A DNA stretch of 64,000 nucleotides from Streptomyces sp. TLI_235 (GTDB lineage Bacteria > Actinomycetota > Actinomycetes > Streptomycetales > Streptomycetaceae), in assembly GCA_002300355.1 (NCBI GenBank), contig NSGV01000002.1:1116001-1180000 (forward strand), given 5' to 3'. How positions within the stretch are numbered: position 1 is the stretch's first letter; the number at the start of each line of letters is the position of its first letter. This document shows positions 21,271 to 29,728 of this stretch, piece after piece. A program made the translations under genes and the position numbers. Under the pieces are notes generated by a model, which was given only the letters and a program-made list of their open reading frames with translations, made no database searches and was not told the DNA's origin.

Positions 21271-21623
21271 CTGAGACTCACTTCGACAGGAGGTATTGCG
21301 ACGTACCCACCATAGATACGAAAGGTTCTTCTGTTCAAGGGGGGTCTGCCGGGCAATCCTGCGGCGGATGGGGTTCGCGGCGGGAGATCCGGCGCTCCGA
21401 GGCGTCTCGCGGGGCGGTCCGCGGGGTGCGGAGGCCGCCGTATCCCGACCATCGCGCGCCCGTCTCGGCGCCGCCACCGGGGGCCGGGCGCCCTCCGCGG
21501 GACCCGGCCGACGGCCCGATCGGCCGGTCACTCCCGTGCGCCCCCCTGCGCGCCCTGCTGCCCCGTGCGTCGATCGGTGATCGTGGACGTACTGTCCGCA
21601 GGCACCGGCCGGGAGGGGGCGCC
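21271..21623. other. Divergent intergenic region between DUF6421 and DUF5134 genes
   Basis: This 353-base gap holds no supported gene. It contains the minus-strand promoter listed next. The half nearer 21623 is GC-rich with no clear signal apart from GGAGGGGG before the GTG start. Confidence 0.5.
21309..21338 (-). promoter_or_regulatory. Probable promoter of the DUF6421 operon
   Basis: On the minus strand TTGAAC (21338-21333) and TATGGT (21314-21309) are separated by 18 bases, a fair sigma-70/HrdB-like match. The -10 ends about 40 bases before the ATG at 21270. Confidence 0.5.
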
Positions 21624-22277
21624 GTGCACGGTCCGGCCGTCGTCACATGGATGCTGGCGGGGCTGGCCGCCTGCTCGGCCGCCCTGTGCCTCCTGCGCCT
21701 GCGCCGCCCGGGCTGTGCGGGGGCGCACCGCGAGGGGGACGTCGCCGAGGCCGCGATGGCGGTCGGGATGGCCGGGATGGCCGTCCTGCCGGGGGTGGCC
21801 TGGGGCTGGTTCTTCACCGTGCTGGCGGGCGCGCTGGTGCTGGGAGCGCTCGCCGGGCGCGCCGGGCGCGTGCACCGCCTGCACCACGGGGTCGGGGCGC
21901 TCGCGATGGCCTACATGGGGCTGGCCATGGCCGCCGCCCCGGCGGCGCCCGGGCATCTGCACCACGCGGTGCCGGGCGTGCAGGGCCCGGTGGGCGCGCC
22001 GATGGGGCTGCCGCTGCTGACCGGGCTGCTCCTCCTCTACTTCGGCGGGTACACCCTGTGGGCCGGCAGCCGGCTGCTCTCCGCACCCGGCCGGGCGGCG
22101 GGCCACGCGGCGGCCGGCGGTGCGGTGGTTGGCGGTGCGGCGGCCGGCAGTGAAGCGGTCGGCGGCGCCGTCCGGAGCCCGGCTGCGGCGGGAACGAACT
22201 CACTGGAGGACGGCACGGTGCGGGCCTGCCGGGTGGCGATGGGCATCGCGATGTTCGCCATGCTCCTGACGCTCTGA
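21624..22277 (+). CDS. DUF5134 domain-containing membrane protein
   Basis: The 217-residue protein has several hydrophobic segments: TWMLAGLAACSAALCLL at the start, VAWGWFFTVLAGALVLGAL, MGLPLLTGLLLLYFGGYTLW, and a final MGIAMFAMLLTL. His residues (HRLHHGVGALAMAYMGLAMA, HLHHAVPG) resemble metal-linked membrane proteins of the DUF5134 family. GTG at 21624 follows GGAGGGGG. It lies 132 bases before an M56 peptidase gene and may be in one unit with it. Function unknown. Confidence 0.65.
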   Translation: MHGPAVVTWMLAGLAACSAALCLLRLRRPGCAGAHREGDVAEAAMAVGMAGMAVLPGVAWGWFFTVLAGALVLGALAGRAGRVHRLHHGVGALAMAYMGLAMAAAPAAPGHLHHAVPGVQGPVGAPMGLPLLTGLLLLYFGGYTLWAGSRLLSAPGRAAGHAAAGGAVVGGAAAGSEAVGGAVRSPAAAGTNSLEDGTVRACRVAMGIAMFAMLLTL

Positions 22278-22409
22278 CGCCTCCCGGAGGCTGACGGGGT
22301 GTCGTTGGTCACCTGTCCCCTCGAACCCGTTCCGCGGCGGCGCGGCGGAGCATAGGTTGGAGGCAGCGCACTGTCGCGCTCCTGATCGCCCCTCGGGGGA
22401 GCCCCTGCC

Positions 22410-23360
22410 ATGACGGCCCTGCTGAGCCTGCTGCTGCTCGGACTGCTGCTCGCCACCGTGGCGCCGGGCCTGTTGGCCCGAGCCCGCTGGGCCGAGCGAG
22501 AACCCGTGCTGGCGCTGCTCGCATGGCAGTCCCTGGTGGTGGCCGTGCTGCTCTGCTGCGTGCTCTCCCTGCTGCTGGCCTGCGCGGCCGCGCTGCCGGC
22601 GCTGCGCGAGGCGGTCTTCACGGGAGCCCCGTCCGGCGTGGAGGAGGCCTACGGCCTGGCCGGCGCGGAGGGGTGGGGCCGGCTGACGGCGGCTCTGCTG
22701 GCGCTCGGCGGGGTGCAGACGGCGGTGTCGCTGACCCGCGAGGTGCACGCCGCCCGGGCGCTGCGTGGTGCGCGCCATGCCCAACTCGACGACCGGGCAC
22801 CGCAGTTGCCCGGCGAGCCGACGGCGGAGCGGCGCGGTGGCGAGCGGCTGGTGGTCCTGGAGAACGTCCGCCCGGAGGCCTGGTCGCTGCCCGGCCCGGA
22901 GGCCCGGCTGGTGGTGACCACCGGCGCGCTCCAGCAGTTGAGCGACCGTGAGCTGGCGGCCGTACTGAGCCACGAGCGCAGCCATGTGCGGGCCCGGCAC
23001 CACTGGCTGGCCCAGTGCGCCGAGGCGCTGGCGACGGGGTTCCCCGGCGTGGGCGTGTTCAGCGCCTTCCGGGACCAGGTGGGCGAGCTGGTCGAGTTGG
23101 CGGCCGACGACCGGGCGGCGCGACGGCACGGCCGGATCACCACGGCGCTCGCCCTGGTCGAGATCAACGCCGGGCGCGGGGTTTTCGGATCGTGCCCGCC
23201 GAAGCAGCTCGCGCAGGCGCCGCGGCGGGTGGACCGGCTGCTGGCGGGCGAGCCGCGGCTGCCGGTGCACCACCGGCTGCGGCTGACCCTGGCGGCGCTG
23301 GCGGCGCCGACCGCCGTGGTGCTGCTGGCGATGGCGCCGGGGCTGGGCACCCTGCTGTAG
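22410..23360 (+). CDS. M56 family membrane metallopeptidase
   Basis: The 316-residue protein has N-terminal transmembrane segments (LLSLLLLGLLLATVAPGLL and another near residues 35-60), a zinc-protease motif HERSH in LAAVLSHERSHVRARHHW (about residues 188-192), a downstream ELAADDRAAR motif supplying the third ligand, and a C-terminal hydrophobic segment. M56 proteins such as BlaR1/MecR1 often sense a signal and cleave a BlaI-type repressor. No BlaI gene is next to it, so its target is open; the MarR gene downstream is convergent and is not the usual partner. Confidence 0.82.
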   Translation: MTALLSLLLLGLLLATVAPGLLARARWAEREPVLALLAWQSLVVAVLLCCVLSLLLACAAALPALREAVFTGAPSGVEEAYGLAGAEGWGRLTAALLALGGVQTAVSLTREVHAARALRGARHAQLDDRAPQLPGEPTAERRGGERLVVLENVRPEAWSLPGPEARLVVTTGALQQLSDRELAAVLSHERSHVRARHHWLAQCAEALATGFPGVGVFSAFRDQVGELVELAADDRAARRHGRITTALALVEINAGRGVFGSCPPKQLAQAPRRVDRLLAGEPRLPVHHRLRLTLAALAAPTAVVLLAMAPGLGTLL

Positions 23361-23424
23361 CCGCTGTAGCCGCGGCAGCCCCCAGCGGCCGCGCGGCTCG
23401 GCGGACACCGCCGATGCCCGGGCC

Positions 23425-23823
23425 TCAGCCGAGGGTGCGGGCGAGCACCTCGCGGTGCAGCGGCTGGGCCTCCTGGTAGCGGGCGCGGCCCTCGTCGGTG
23501 AGCGCGACGAAGATCCCGCGCCGGTCGAGCTCGCACATGACCCGGGCGACCAGGCCGTCCTTCTCCAGCCGGCCGATCAGACGGGACAGCGCGCTCTGGC
23601 TGAGGTGCACCGTCTGCGCTATGTCCTGCACCCGGAGCTTGCCCGGCCCGACCCGCAGCTCGTCCTCCCAGAGGCGCTCCAGCACCTCGAACTCGCTCAT
23701 GCCCAGGCCGTACTGCTCCCCCAGCGCGCGGTCGAGCGCGCAGGAGACCGCGGCGTGGCGCGCGAGCACGTCCCGCCACTCGAACACGAGGGCGGCGTCT
23801 GGGGCGAGATCCGGTTCAGCCAC
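23425..23823 (-). CDS. MarR family transcriptional regulator
   Basis: The 132-residue winged-helix protein has the MarR core MSEFEVLERL, RVQDIAQTVHLSQSALSRLI and the wing DRRGIFVALTDEG. It is divergent from an MFS efflux gene; the 86-base gap has two palindromes over the efflux promoter, so it most likely represses the exporter until a ligand binds. The ligand is unknown. Confidence 0.9.
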   Translation of the reverse strand: MAEPDLAPDAALVFEWRDVLARHAAVSCALDRALGEQYGLGMSEFEVLERLWEDELRVGPGKLRVQDIAQTVHLSQSALSRLIGRLEKDGLVARVMCELDRRGIFVALTDEGRARYQEAQPLHREVLARTLG

Positions 23824-23875
23824 GCCGCCAGGCTAGCACATGCCCGCACATCTATTGCAGGCGCATTAAATTCAC

Positions 23876-23909
23876 TTGCATTGGATGCACATGCATGTAG
23901 TCTCTGACC
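23876..23909 (+). promoter_or_regulatory. MFS promoter overlapped by two palindromes; probable leaderless mRNA
   Basis: TTGCAT (23876-23881) and TAGTCT (23898-23903) form a promoter with a 16-base spacer, which would start RNA at or next to the A of the ATG at 23910. No ribosome binding site precedes that ATG, so the mRNA is likely leaderless. TGCATTGGATGCA (23877-23889) and the perfect ACATGCATGT (23889-23898) occupy the promoter and suit a MarR dimer. Confidence 0.55.
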
Positions 23910-25409
23910 ATGACCGCATCTGACGACCCGTCGACGACCGAGGCCTGGAGCCCACGCCTGTGGGGCACCCTCGTCGTCCTCTGCGCCGCCCTCTTCCTCG
24001 ATGCCCTCGACGTCTCGATGGTGGGCGTGGCCCTGCCCTCCATCGGCACCGACCTCCACCTGTCCACCTCCGCCCTGCAGTGGGTCGTGAGCGGCTATGT
24101 GCTCGGCTACGGCGGGCTGCTGCTGCTCGGCGGCCGCGCGGCGGACCTGCTCGGCCGCCGCCGGGTCTTCCTGGCCGCCCTCGCCGTCTTCGCCGCCGCC
24201 TCCCTGCTCGGCGGCCTGGTCGACGACGGCGGCCTGCTGATAACCGCCCGGTTCCTCAAGGGCGTGAGCGCCGCGTTCACCGCCCCGGCCGGCCTGTCGA
24301 TCATCACCACGACCTTCGCCGAGGGCCCGGCGCGCAACCGCGCCCTCTCGATCTACACCACCTGCGGCGCCAGCGGCTTCTCGCTGGGCCTGGTGCTCAG
24401 CGGCCTGCTCACCTCGGCCGGCTGGCGCTGGACGTTCCTGATGCCCGTCCCGGTGGCGCTGGTCGCCCTGGGTGCCGCCGTCCGGCTGCTGCCCCGGCAG
24501 CCCGCCCCGCCGCGCGGCACCGCCGGGTACGACGTGGCCGGCGCGGTCACCGGCACCGGCTCGCTGCTGCTGCTCGTGTTCACCGTCACCGAGGCGCAGA
24601 ACGCCGGATGGGCGAGTGCCCGCACCATCGGTTCGCTGGCCGCCGTCGCAGTGCTGATGGCGCTCTTCCTGCTGATCGAGTCCCGGGCGGCCCACCCACT
24701 GGTCCGGCTCGGCATCTTCCGCAAAGGTGGGGTCAGCCGGGCCAACATCGCGGCGCTGGCGGTCTTCGGTTCGTACGCCGGATTCCAGTTCATCGCCACG
24801 CTCTACCTGCAGCGGCTGCTCGGCTGGTCCGCGCTGGAGATGGCCTTGGCCTTCCTGCCGGCCGGCACGCTGGTGGCGCTGTCGGCGACGAAGATGGGCG
24901 CGGTGGTCGACCGGTTCGGCACGGCGCGCCTGATGCCGCTCGGCATCCTCTCGCTGACCGCGGGCTACGCGCTCTTCCTGCGGCTGGACGAGCATTCCGG
25001 TTTCCTCGGCCTGGTGCTGCCGAGCATGGTGCTGCTCGGCATCGGCTTCGCGCTCGCCTTCCCGTCGGTCAACATCGCGGCGACCAACGGCGTCCACGAC
25101 GACGAGCAGGGCCTGGCCTCCGGCCTCGTCAACACGGCCTTCCAGGTGGGCAGCGCGATCGTGCTGGCCGTCGCCACGGCGGTGATCACCGCGGGCAGCG
25201 GCGGCGGCCAGAGCCCGCAGGCGCAGCTGGACGGCTACCGGCCGGCCCTGCTGCTGGTGACGGGCGTCTCACTGGCCGCCCTGCTGGTGACCCTGGCCGG
25301 CTGGGCCGTGGAACGCCGCCGTGGTGGGGCATCCGCAGCGCCGGCGGCCGGGTCGGCCGCGGAGTCCGGCCGGGCGGACCGGGAGGAGAAGGTGCTCGCC
25401 GACCGCTGA
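23910..25409 (+). CDS. MFS transporter, DHA2-type drug exporter
   Basis: The 499-residue membrane protein has 14 predicted helices. It shows motif C-like and motif A signatures of the EmrB/QacA type: LDALDVSMVGVALPSIGTDL in helix 1, GGRAADLLGRRRVFL between helices 2 and 3, and FTAPAGLSIITTTFAEG. It would export a drug-like compound by proton antiport. The C-terminal tail is short and polar. It is controlled, by inference, by the divergent MarR protein. Confidence 0.9.
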   Translation: MTASDDPSTTEAWSPRLWGTLVVLCAALFLDALDVSMVGVALPSIGTDLHLSTSALQWVVSGYVLGYGGLLLLGGRAADLLGRRRVFLAALAVFAAASLLGGLVDDGGLLITARFLKGVSAAFTAPAGLSIITTTFAEGPARNRALSIYTTCGASGFSLGLVLSGLLTSAGWRWTFLMPVPVALVALGAAVRLLPRQPAPPRGTAGYDVAGAVTGTGSLLLLVFTVTEAQNAGWASARTIGSLAAVAVLMALFLLIESRAAHPLVRLGIFRKGGVSRANIAALAVFGSYAGFQFIATLYLQRLLGWSALEMALAFLPAGTLVALSATKMGAVVDRFGTARLMPLGILSLTAGYALFLRLDEHSGFLGLVLPSMVLLGIGFALAFPSVNIAATNGVHDDEQGLASGLVNTAFQVGSAIVLAVATAVITAGSGGGQSPQAQLDGYRPALLLVTGVSLAALLVTLAGWAVERRRGGASAAPAAGSAAESGRADREEKVLADR

Positions 25410-25485
25410 CGCCACCGACCGCGCCGCACCTACCGCACTGCACCGAACTGCGGCCCCCGCAGCGGATTCGGCCCGGAACGCGGCA

Positions 25486-25526
25486 GCGCCGGCTCCACCA
25501 AACCCCCGTGTTGGTGGAGCCGGCGC
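25486..25526 (+). terminator. Terminator downstream of the MFS gene
   Basis: GCGCCGGCTCCACCAA (25486-25501) and TTGGTGGAGCCGGCGC (25511-25526) form a perfect 16-bp stem with a 9-base loop. There is no T tract. Confidence 0.8.
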
Positions 25527-25585
25527 CTGCCGTTGGCCGCCGCCTAGGCCACCTGGGCCCGGGCATACGGCCGCGCCGCGACGGG

Positions 25586-25607
25586 CCCGGCCAGTATATT
25601 GGCCGGG
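25586..25607. promoter_or_regulatory. Palindrome upstream of the TetR gene
   Basis: CCCGGCCA (25586-25593) and TGGCCGGG (25600-25607) are perfect arms around GTATAT. The site ends 27 bases before the TetR start and contains TATATT, a good -10. TetR autoregulation is the simplest reading. Confidence 0.55.
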
Positions 25608-25634
25608 AGCCAGTCAACGTACGGAGCAGACACG

Positions 25635-26291
25635 ATGGCACCTCGCGGGGAATCGGTCAATGAGGAGATGCGCCGGCGCTCCCGCCGCCGCATCATGCGT
25701 GCCACCGTCGAGCTCGTCGACCAGCGGGGATACGCCGGGACGACCCTCAGCGACATAGCCGAACACGCCGGGTTGGCACGTGGTCTGGTCTCGTACTACT
25801 TCGACGGCAAACGGCTGTTGATGCAGGCCGCCACCCATCGGCTGATGCATCTGGAGCTGGCCGCCGCCCTGGCGGAGCTGCCCGCCGGGACCTCCCCCGA
25901 CGCCCGCCTGGCGCGGGCCATCGACGCCGTCCTGGGCCTCGCCCTGGACCACCCGCGGGTGATGCGCTCGCACCTCGCCCTGATCCTCGACCCGGACGTC
26001 GGCGCCTTCGTCCAGGACCCGGAGCAGCAGCAGCTCGGCGCGATCCTGCGTGGCCTGCTGAAGGACTGGGGCGCACCGGATCCGATCGCCGAGCACGCGG
26101 TGCTGCGCAGCGCACTGATGGGCGGCTGCATCGGCGTCCTGCTGCCAGGGGCGTCGACACCTCTGGCGCCGATCCGCGCGGATCTCTTCGCACGCTACGG
26201 GCTCTCGTGGCGCCTGGGCGTGCCGCCGCAGCCCGAGGCGCCCGAGCGCGCCCAGACGTCCACCCGCGCAGGGGCCTCGACCCGGGCGTGA
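25635..26291 (+). CDS. TetR family transcriptional regulator
   Basis: The 218-residue protein has an N-terminal HTH (about residues 20-60: IMRATVELVDQRGYAGTTLS, then DIAEHAGLARGLVSYYFDGK) and an alpha-helical ligand domain ending in a low-complexity tail. The ATG at 25635 has GGAG about 8 bases upstream; a TTG at 25599 is also open. It lies after the MFS terminator and has its own operator-like palindrome. Its target, beyond itself, may be the downstream LuxR-type gene, but nothing in the sequence proves this. Confidence 0.88.
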   Translation: MAPRGESVNEEMRRRSRRRIMRATVELVDQRGYAGTTLSDIAEHAGLARGLVSYYFDGKRLLMQAATHRLMHLELAAALAELPAGTSPDARLARAIDAVLGLALDHPRVMRSHLALILDPDVGAFVQDPEQQQLGAILRGLLKDWGAPDPIAEHAVLRSALMGGCIGVLLPGASTPLAPIRADLFARYGLSWRLGVPPQPEAPERAQTSTRAGASTRA

Positions 26292-26372
26292 CGGCGCGGG
26301 CCCGGCCACCGGCGCCCGCCCGGCCTGCACCGTTCTCCTGTCGGTCTCGTCCGGCGGGTCGATAATCGGCTC

Positions 26373-28025
26373 GTGGACACCCGCACCGATCTCGTCCGGG
26401 GCCGTGCGTGCTGCACCGCCGAAGCCTGGCGCGAGGCCTTCGAGAGCCTGAGTGCCGCCGACGGAGCCGCCACGGTCGGCGCAGACGACCTGGAGCTGCT
26501 GGCCAGAGCCGCCTACATGCTCGGCCGCGACGAGGACTACGTGGCCGCGTTGGAACGCGCCCATGCGGGGTGGCTGGATGCCGGCGATGTGCCGCGGGCC
26601 GTGCGATGCGCGGTGTGGATCGGCCACAGCATGCTGTTCCGGGGCCACGGCGCGCGGGCGAGCGGCTGGTTCTCCCTCGGCGAGCGCCTGCTGGGGGCAG
26701 AAGGGCGGGACTGCGTCGAACGCGGCTATCTGCTGATCCCCGTGTGGCTCGGCCAGATGGGCAGCGGCGACTGGCAGTCCGGCCGGGCGACGGCGGCCGA
26801 GGCCGCCGCGATCGGCGAGCGGTTCGGCGACGCCGACCTGGTGTGGCTGGCGCGCGACGACCAGGGCCGGGCCCTGGTGAACCTGGGCCGCGTGCACGAG
26901 GGCCTCCGGCTGGTGGACGAGGCGCTCGTGGTCGTCGAGTCCGGTGCGCTGTCGCCCGTCGTCAGCGGCATCGTCTACTGCAACACCATCAGCTTCTGCC
27001 ACGACCTGTACGACCTGCGCCATGTGCGCGAGTGGACGGACGCCCTGACCCGGTGGTGCGAGCGCCAACCGCAGATGGTCGCGCACAACGGACTGTGCCT
27101 GGTGCACCGCGCCGAGGTCCTGCAGTACGGCGGTGCCTGGCCCGCCGCGCTCGACGAGGCCTGCCGGGCCACCGGCCGCTTCACCCAGGGGGTGCTGAAC
27201 CGGATCGCCTGCGGGCAGGCCTTCTACCGGCAGGGCGAGATCCACCGGCTGCGGGGCCGTCCGGCCGAGGCCGAGCAGGCCTACCGGGAAGCCAACCGCT
27301 GCGGGTTCGAGCCCCAGCCTGGGTTCGCGCTGCTGCGGCTGGCGCAGGGCAACGGCGAGGCCGCAACGGCGACGATCCGCCGTGCCGTGTCGGAGCACAC
27401 CCGGGAGCTGGAGCGGGCCGCGCTGCTGCCGGCGTATGTCGAGATCGTGCTGGCCGACGCCGACATCGACGGCGCGGCCGAGGCCGCCCGTCAGCTCGAG
27501 GCCGTCGCCGAGCACCAGGACAGCGAGGTGCTTCGCGCGGCGGCCGCGTACGGCGTGGCCTCCGCGGCACTGGCGAAGGGCGACGCCGCCGCCGGTCTCG
27601 CCGCGGGGCGGCGGGCGTGGCACGGGTGGCAGGAGCTCGAGGTGCCGTACGAGGCGGCGCGGTCACGTGTCCTGGTGGCCCGCGCGTGCCGCGCGCTCGG
27701 GGACGCCGACACCGCTGCACTCGAACTCCAGGCGGCCCGTGCGGTGTTCGCCGAACTCGGAGCCGACCCGGACGTCGCTCGCGTCGACTCCCTCGCCCAC
27801 GGCGGCCCGGACACCGGCGCCCGCGCGCGCGGCTACGGTCTCTCACCGCGCGAGGTCGAGGTGCTCCGCGAGGTGGTCGGCGGCGCGAGCAACCGGCAGA
27901 TCGCCGCCGCCCTGGTGATCAGCGAGCACACCGTCGCCAGGCACCTGCAGAACATCTTCGGCAAGCTGGGTGTCTCCTCGCGCACCGCGGCGAGCACCTT
28001 CGCGCTGGAGCACGGCCTCGTCTGA
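26373..28025 (+). CDS. LuxR-type regulator with TPR-like N-terminal domain
   Basis: The 550-residue protein has a long alpha-helical N-terminal part with TPR-like helix pairs (for example RAYMLG-type helices, GRVHEGLRLVDEALVVVESG and EAARQLEAVAEHQDSEVL) and a C-terminal LuxR/GerE HTH: YGLSPREVEVLREVVGGASN, then RQIAAALVISEHTVARHLQN and IFGKLGVSSRTAA. No P-loop is visible, so it is not a full LAL. GTG at 26373 gives the usual start. A small conserved protein gene follows by 126 bases, possibly as part of the same response. Confidence 0.82.
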   Translation: MDTRTDLVRGRACCTAEAWREAFESLSAADGAATVGADDLELLARAAYMLGRDEDYVAALERAHAGWLDAGDVPRAVRCAVWIGHSMLFRGHGARASGWFSLGERLLGAEGRDCVERGYLLIPVWLGQMGSGDWQSGRATAAEAAAIGERFGDADLVWLARDDQGRALVNLGRVHEGLRLVDEALVVVESGALSPVVSGIVYCNTISFCHDLYDLRHVREWTDALTRWCERQPQMVAHNGLCLVHRAEVLQYGGAWPAALDEACRATGRFTQGVLNRIACGQAFYRQGEIHRLRGRPAEAEQAYREANRCGFEPQPGFALLRLAQGNGEAATATIRRAVSEHTRELERAALLPAYVEIVLADADIDGAAEAARQLEAVAEHQDSEVLRAAAAYGVASAALAKGDAAAGLAAGRRAWHGWQELEVPYEAARSRVLVARACRALGDADTAALELQAARAVFAELGADPDVARVDSLAHGGPDTGARARGYGLSPREVEVLREVVGGASNRQIAAALVISEHTVARHLQNIFGKLGVSSRTAASTFALEHGLV

Positions 28026-28151
28026 GCCGCATGGCCAGGATTGACCATGCCGCCTGCACCGGTTTGGTGAATCTGCGCGACGCGGCGTCCGCTGCCGCAG
28101 GCCTAGCGTCGAACCGTCGGTACGGAACGACCACGAGCGAGGAGGACTCCC

Positions 28152-28451
28152 ATGTATGTCGTGGTCCAGCACACGATCCTGAACCCGGAGACCGCGTTCC
28201 CCCGCGGCCAGGCCCTGATGAGCGGCACCGGAGCGCCCGACGGCACCCGCGTGCTCCAGTTCTACCCGCACGTCGACGGCTCCGCCGTGACCTGCCTCTG
28301 GGAGACCGGGTCCGTCGGGGACGTCCAGCGCTTCGTCGACACCACCCTCGGGGACTCGAGCATCAATCTCTGCTACGAGGTCGACCCGGAGCAGGCGTTC
28401 GCCGACCGCCCGCTCGGCCTGCGGCCGTCACCGGCGCCTGTCGCCCACTAG
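28152..28451 (+). CDS. Small conserved actinobacterial protein
   Basis: The 99-residue protein begins MYVVVQHTILNPETAFPRGQ and contains LQFYPHVDGSAVTCLWETGS and INLCYEVDPEQAF. The pattern of short beta strands and helices suggests a ferredoxin-like (ABM or DUF4242-like) fold. AGGAGG lies seven bases before the ATG. Function is not known. It follows the TPR-LuxR gene and could be one of its targets. Confidence 0.65.
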   Translation: MYVVVQHTILNPETAFPRGQALMSGTGAPDGTRVLQFYPHVDGSAVTCLWETGSVGDVQRFVDTTLGDSSINLCYEVDPEQAFADRPLGLRPSPAPVAH

Positions 28452-28493
28452 GCCGCCATTGCCCGAAGACCGGCCGCGCCCGTATCCGGCCGG

Positions 28494-29360
28494 TCAGCGG
28501 TCCTTGAGGATCGAGGTGAGCAGGTCGACGGTCTGATCGGGTGTCAGGCTGTCGACGCAGAGCCGCTCCATGACCTGGATGTAGGCGTCGACGTCGTCGC
28601 GCTTGTCCAGGTAGAGGGCGCTGGTGAGCTGCTCCAGGTAGACGACGTCGGCGAGGTCCTGCTCGGGGAAGCGCAGGATGGAGAAGGCACCGCTCTCGCC
28701 TGCGTGGGCGCCGAAGCGGAACGGCATCACCTGGACGGTCACGTTGGGGCGGTCGGCCATGTCGATGAGGTGCTGCACCTGGGCGCGCATCACGGCCGGC
28801 CCGCCGACCGGGCGGCGCAGCGCGGCCTCGTCGATGACGGCCCACAGGTGCGGGCTCCGGTCCCCCGTCAGGAGGTTCTGCCGGCGCATGCGCAGGCTGA
28901 CCCGGCGCTCCAGTTCCTCGGCGCTGATGGCCGGGCGGCTCTGGCCGAAGACGGCGCGGGCGTACTCCTCGGCCTGCAGGAGTCCGGGGATGAACTGGAC
29001 CTCGTAGGTGCGGATCAGGGCGGCGGCCTCCTCGAGGCCGACGTAGGTCTGGAACCAGCCGGGCAGGACGTCGTTGAAGCTGTGCCACCAGCCGGACTTG
29101 TTGGCCTCGCGGACGAGGCCGAGCAGGGCTTCGCGTTCGGTGGTGTCGTCGACGCCGTAGAGGCTGAGCAGGTCGGCGACGTCGCGTTCCTTGAAGGAGA
29201 CGCGGCCGAGCTCCATACGGCTGATCTTCGACTCGGAGGCGCGGATGGTGTAGCCGGCGTCCTCGCGGGTGATGCCGCGTCCCTCGCGCAGGCGCCGCAG
29301 CTGCGAGCCGAGGAGGATACGGCGCACCATCGAGCCCCCGCCGGGCTGAACTGTGGTCAT
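28494..29360 (-). CDS. XRE family regulator with DUF5753 domain
   Basis: The 288-residue protein has an N-terminal XRE HTH (LGSQLRRLREGRGITREDAG, then YTIRASESKISRMELGRVSF) and the DUF5753 domain, from IRTYEVQFIPGLLQAEEYAR to LTSALYLDKRDDVDAY. Such proteins, related to WhiJ of Streptomyces, pair with a small DUF397 protein; one lies at 30528-30764. ATG at 29360 has GGAGG 11 bases upstream; GTG 29378 and ATG 29330 are alternatives. The gap upstream contains three TGCACGTGCA-like palindromes that I infer to be its operators. Confidence 0.88.
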   Translation of the reverse strand: MTTVQPGGGSMVRRILLGSQLRRLREGRGITREDAGYTIRASESKISRMELGRVSFKERDVADLLSLYGVDDTTEREALLGLVREANKSGWWHSFNDVLPGWFQTYVGLEEAAALIRTYEVQFIPGLLQAEEYARAVFGQSRPAISAEELERRVSLRMRRQNLLTGDRSPHLWAVIDEAALRRPVGGPAVMRAQVQHLIDMADRPNVTVQVMPFRFGAHAGESGAFSILRFPEQDLADVVYLEQLTSALYLDKRDDVDAYIQVMERLCVDSLTPDQTVDLLTSILKDR

Positions 29361-29728
29361 GCGGTCGGAAACCTCCACCTCGGGTCAAACAGCGCACAGT
29401 CTGCCATCAGTTGGGCGCGCTCGGTGCCGGTAGTGGTGCAACGATCTACTACTTCTGCATCACATCCTCCATCTTGCACGTGCATTCGGCGCTTGCATAT
29501 GCCAAACATGCGACTGCACGTGAATCGACTCTTGCATCTGCAGTGGGCGCAGAGGACCATGGTGCACGTGCACTTGCACGCACCTGACAACTCCGCGGGC
29601 TTCGCGTCGACCGAACGCGCGACCCCCCATGCCCTCCCGGCCGCTCCCCTGTGCGGCCGGGAGTTCGTGTGCGGGTCCGGGTTTTCGGTCGGCCGGCCGG
29701 GCGGCCGAGCGAGTCGGAGGTGACCGGC
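29361..29728. promoter_or_regulatory. Divergent regulatory region with repeated TGCACGTGCA palindromes
   Basis: This 368-base region is AT-richer than its flanks. It has perfect TGCACGTGCA at 29475-29484 and 29563-29572 (extended to GTGCACGTGCAC), an imperfect TGCACGTGAA at 29515-29524 and a half site TGCACGCA at 29575-29582. Related TTGCAT/ATGC words are scattered between them. It lies between the XRE-DUF5753 and HATPase genes. Confidence 0.65.

Noticed and set aside
22410..23823. M56 peptidase and MarR gene as a BlaR1/BlaI-like sensor pair.
   Set aside because: The regulator is a MarR protein, convergent, and has its own MFS target; no BlaI fold is seen.
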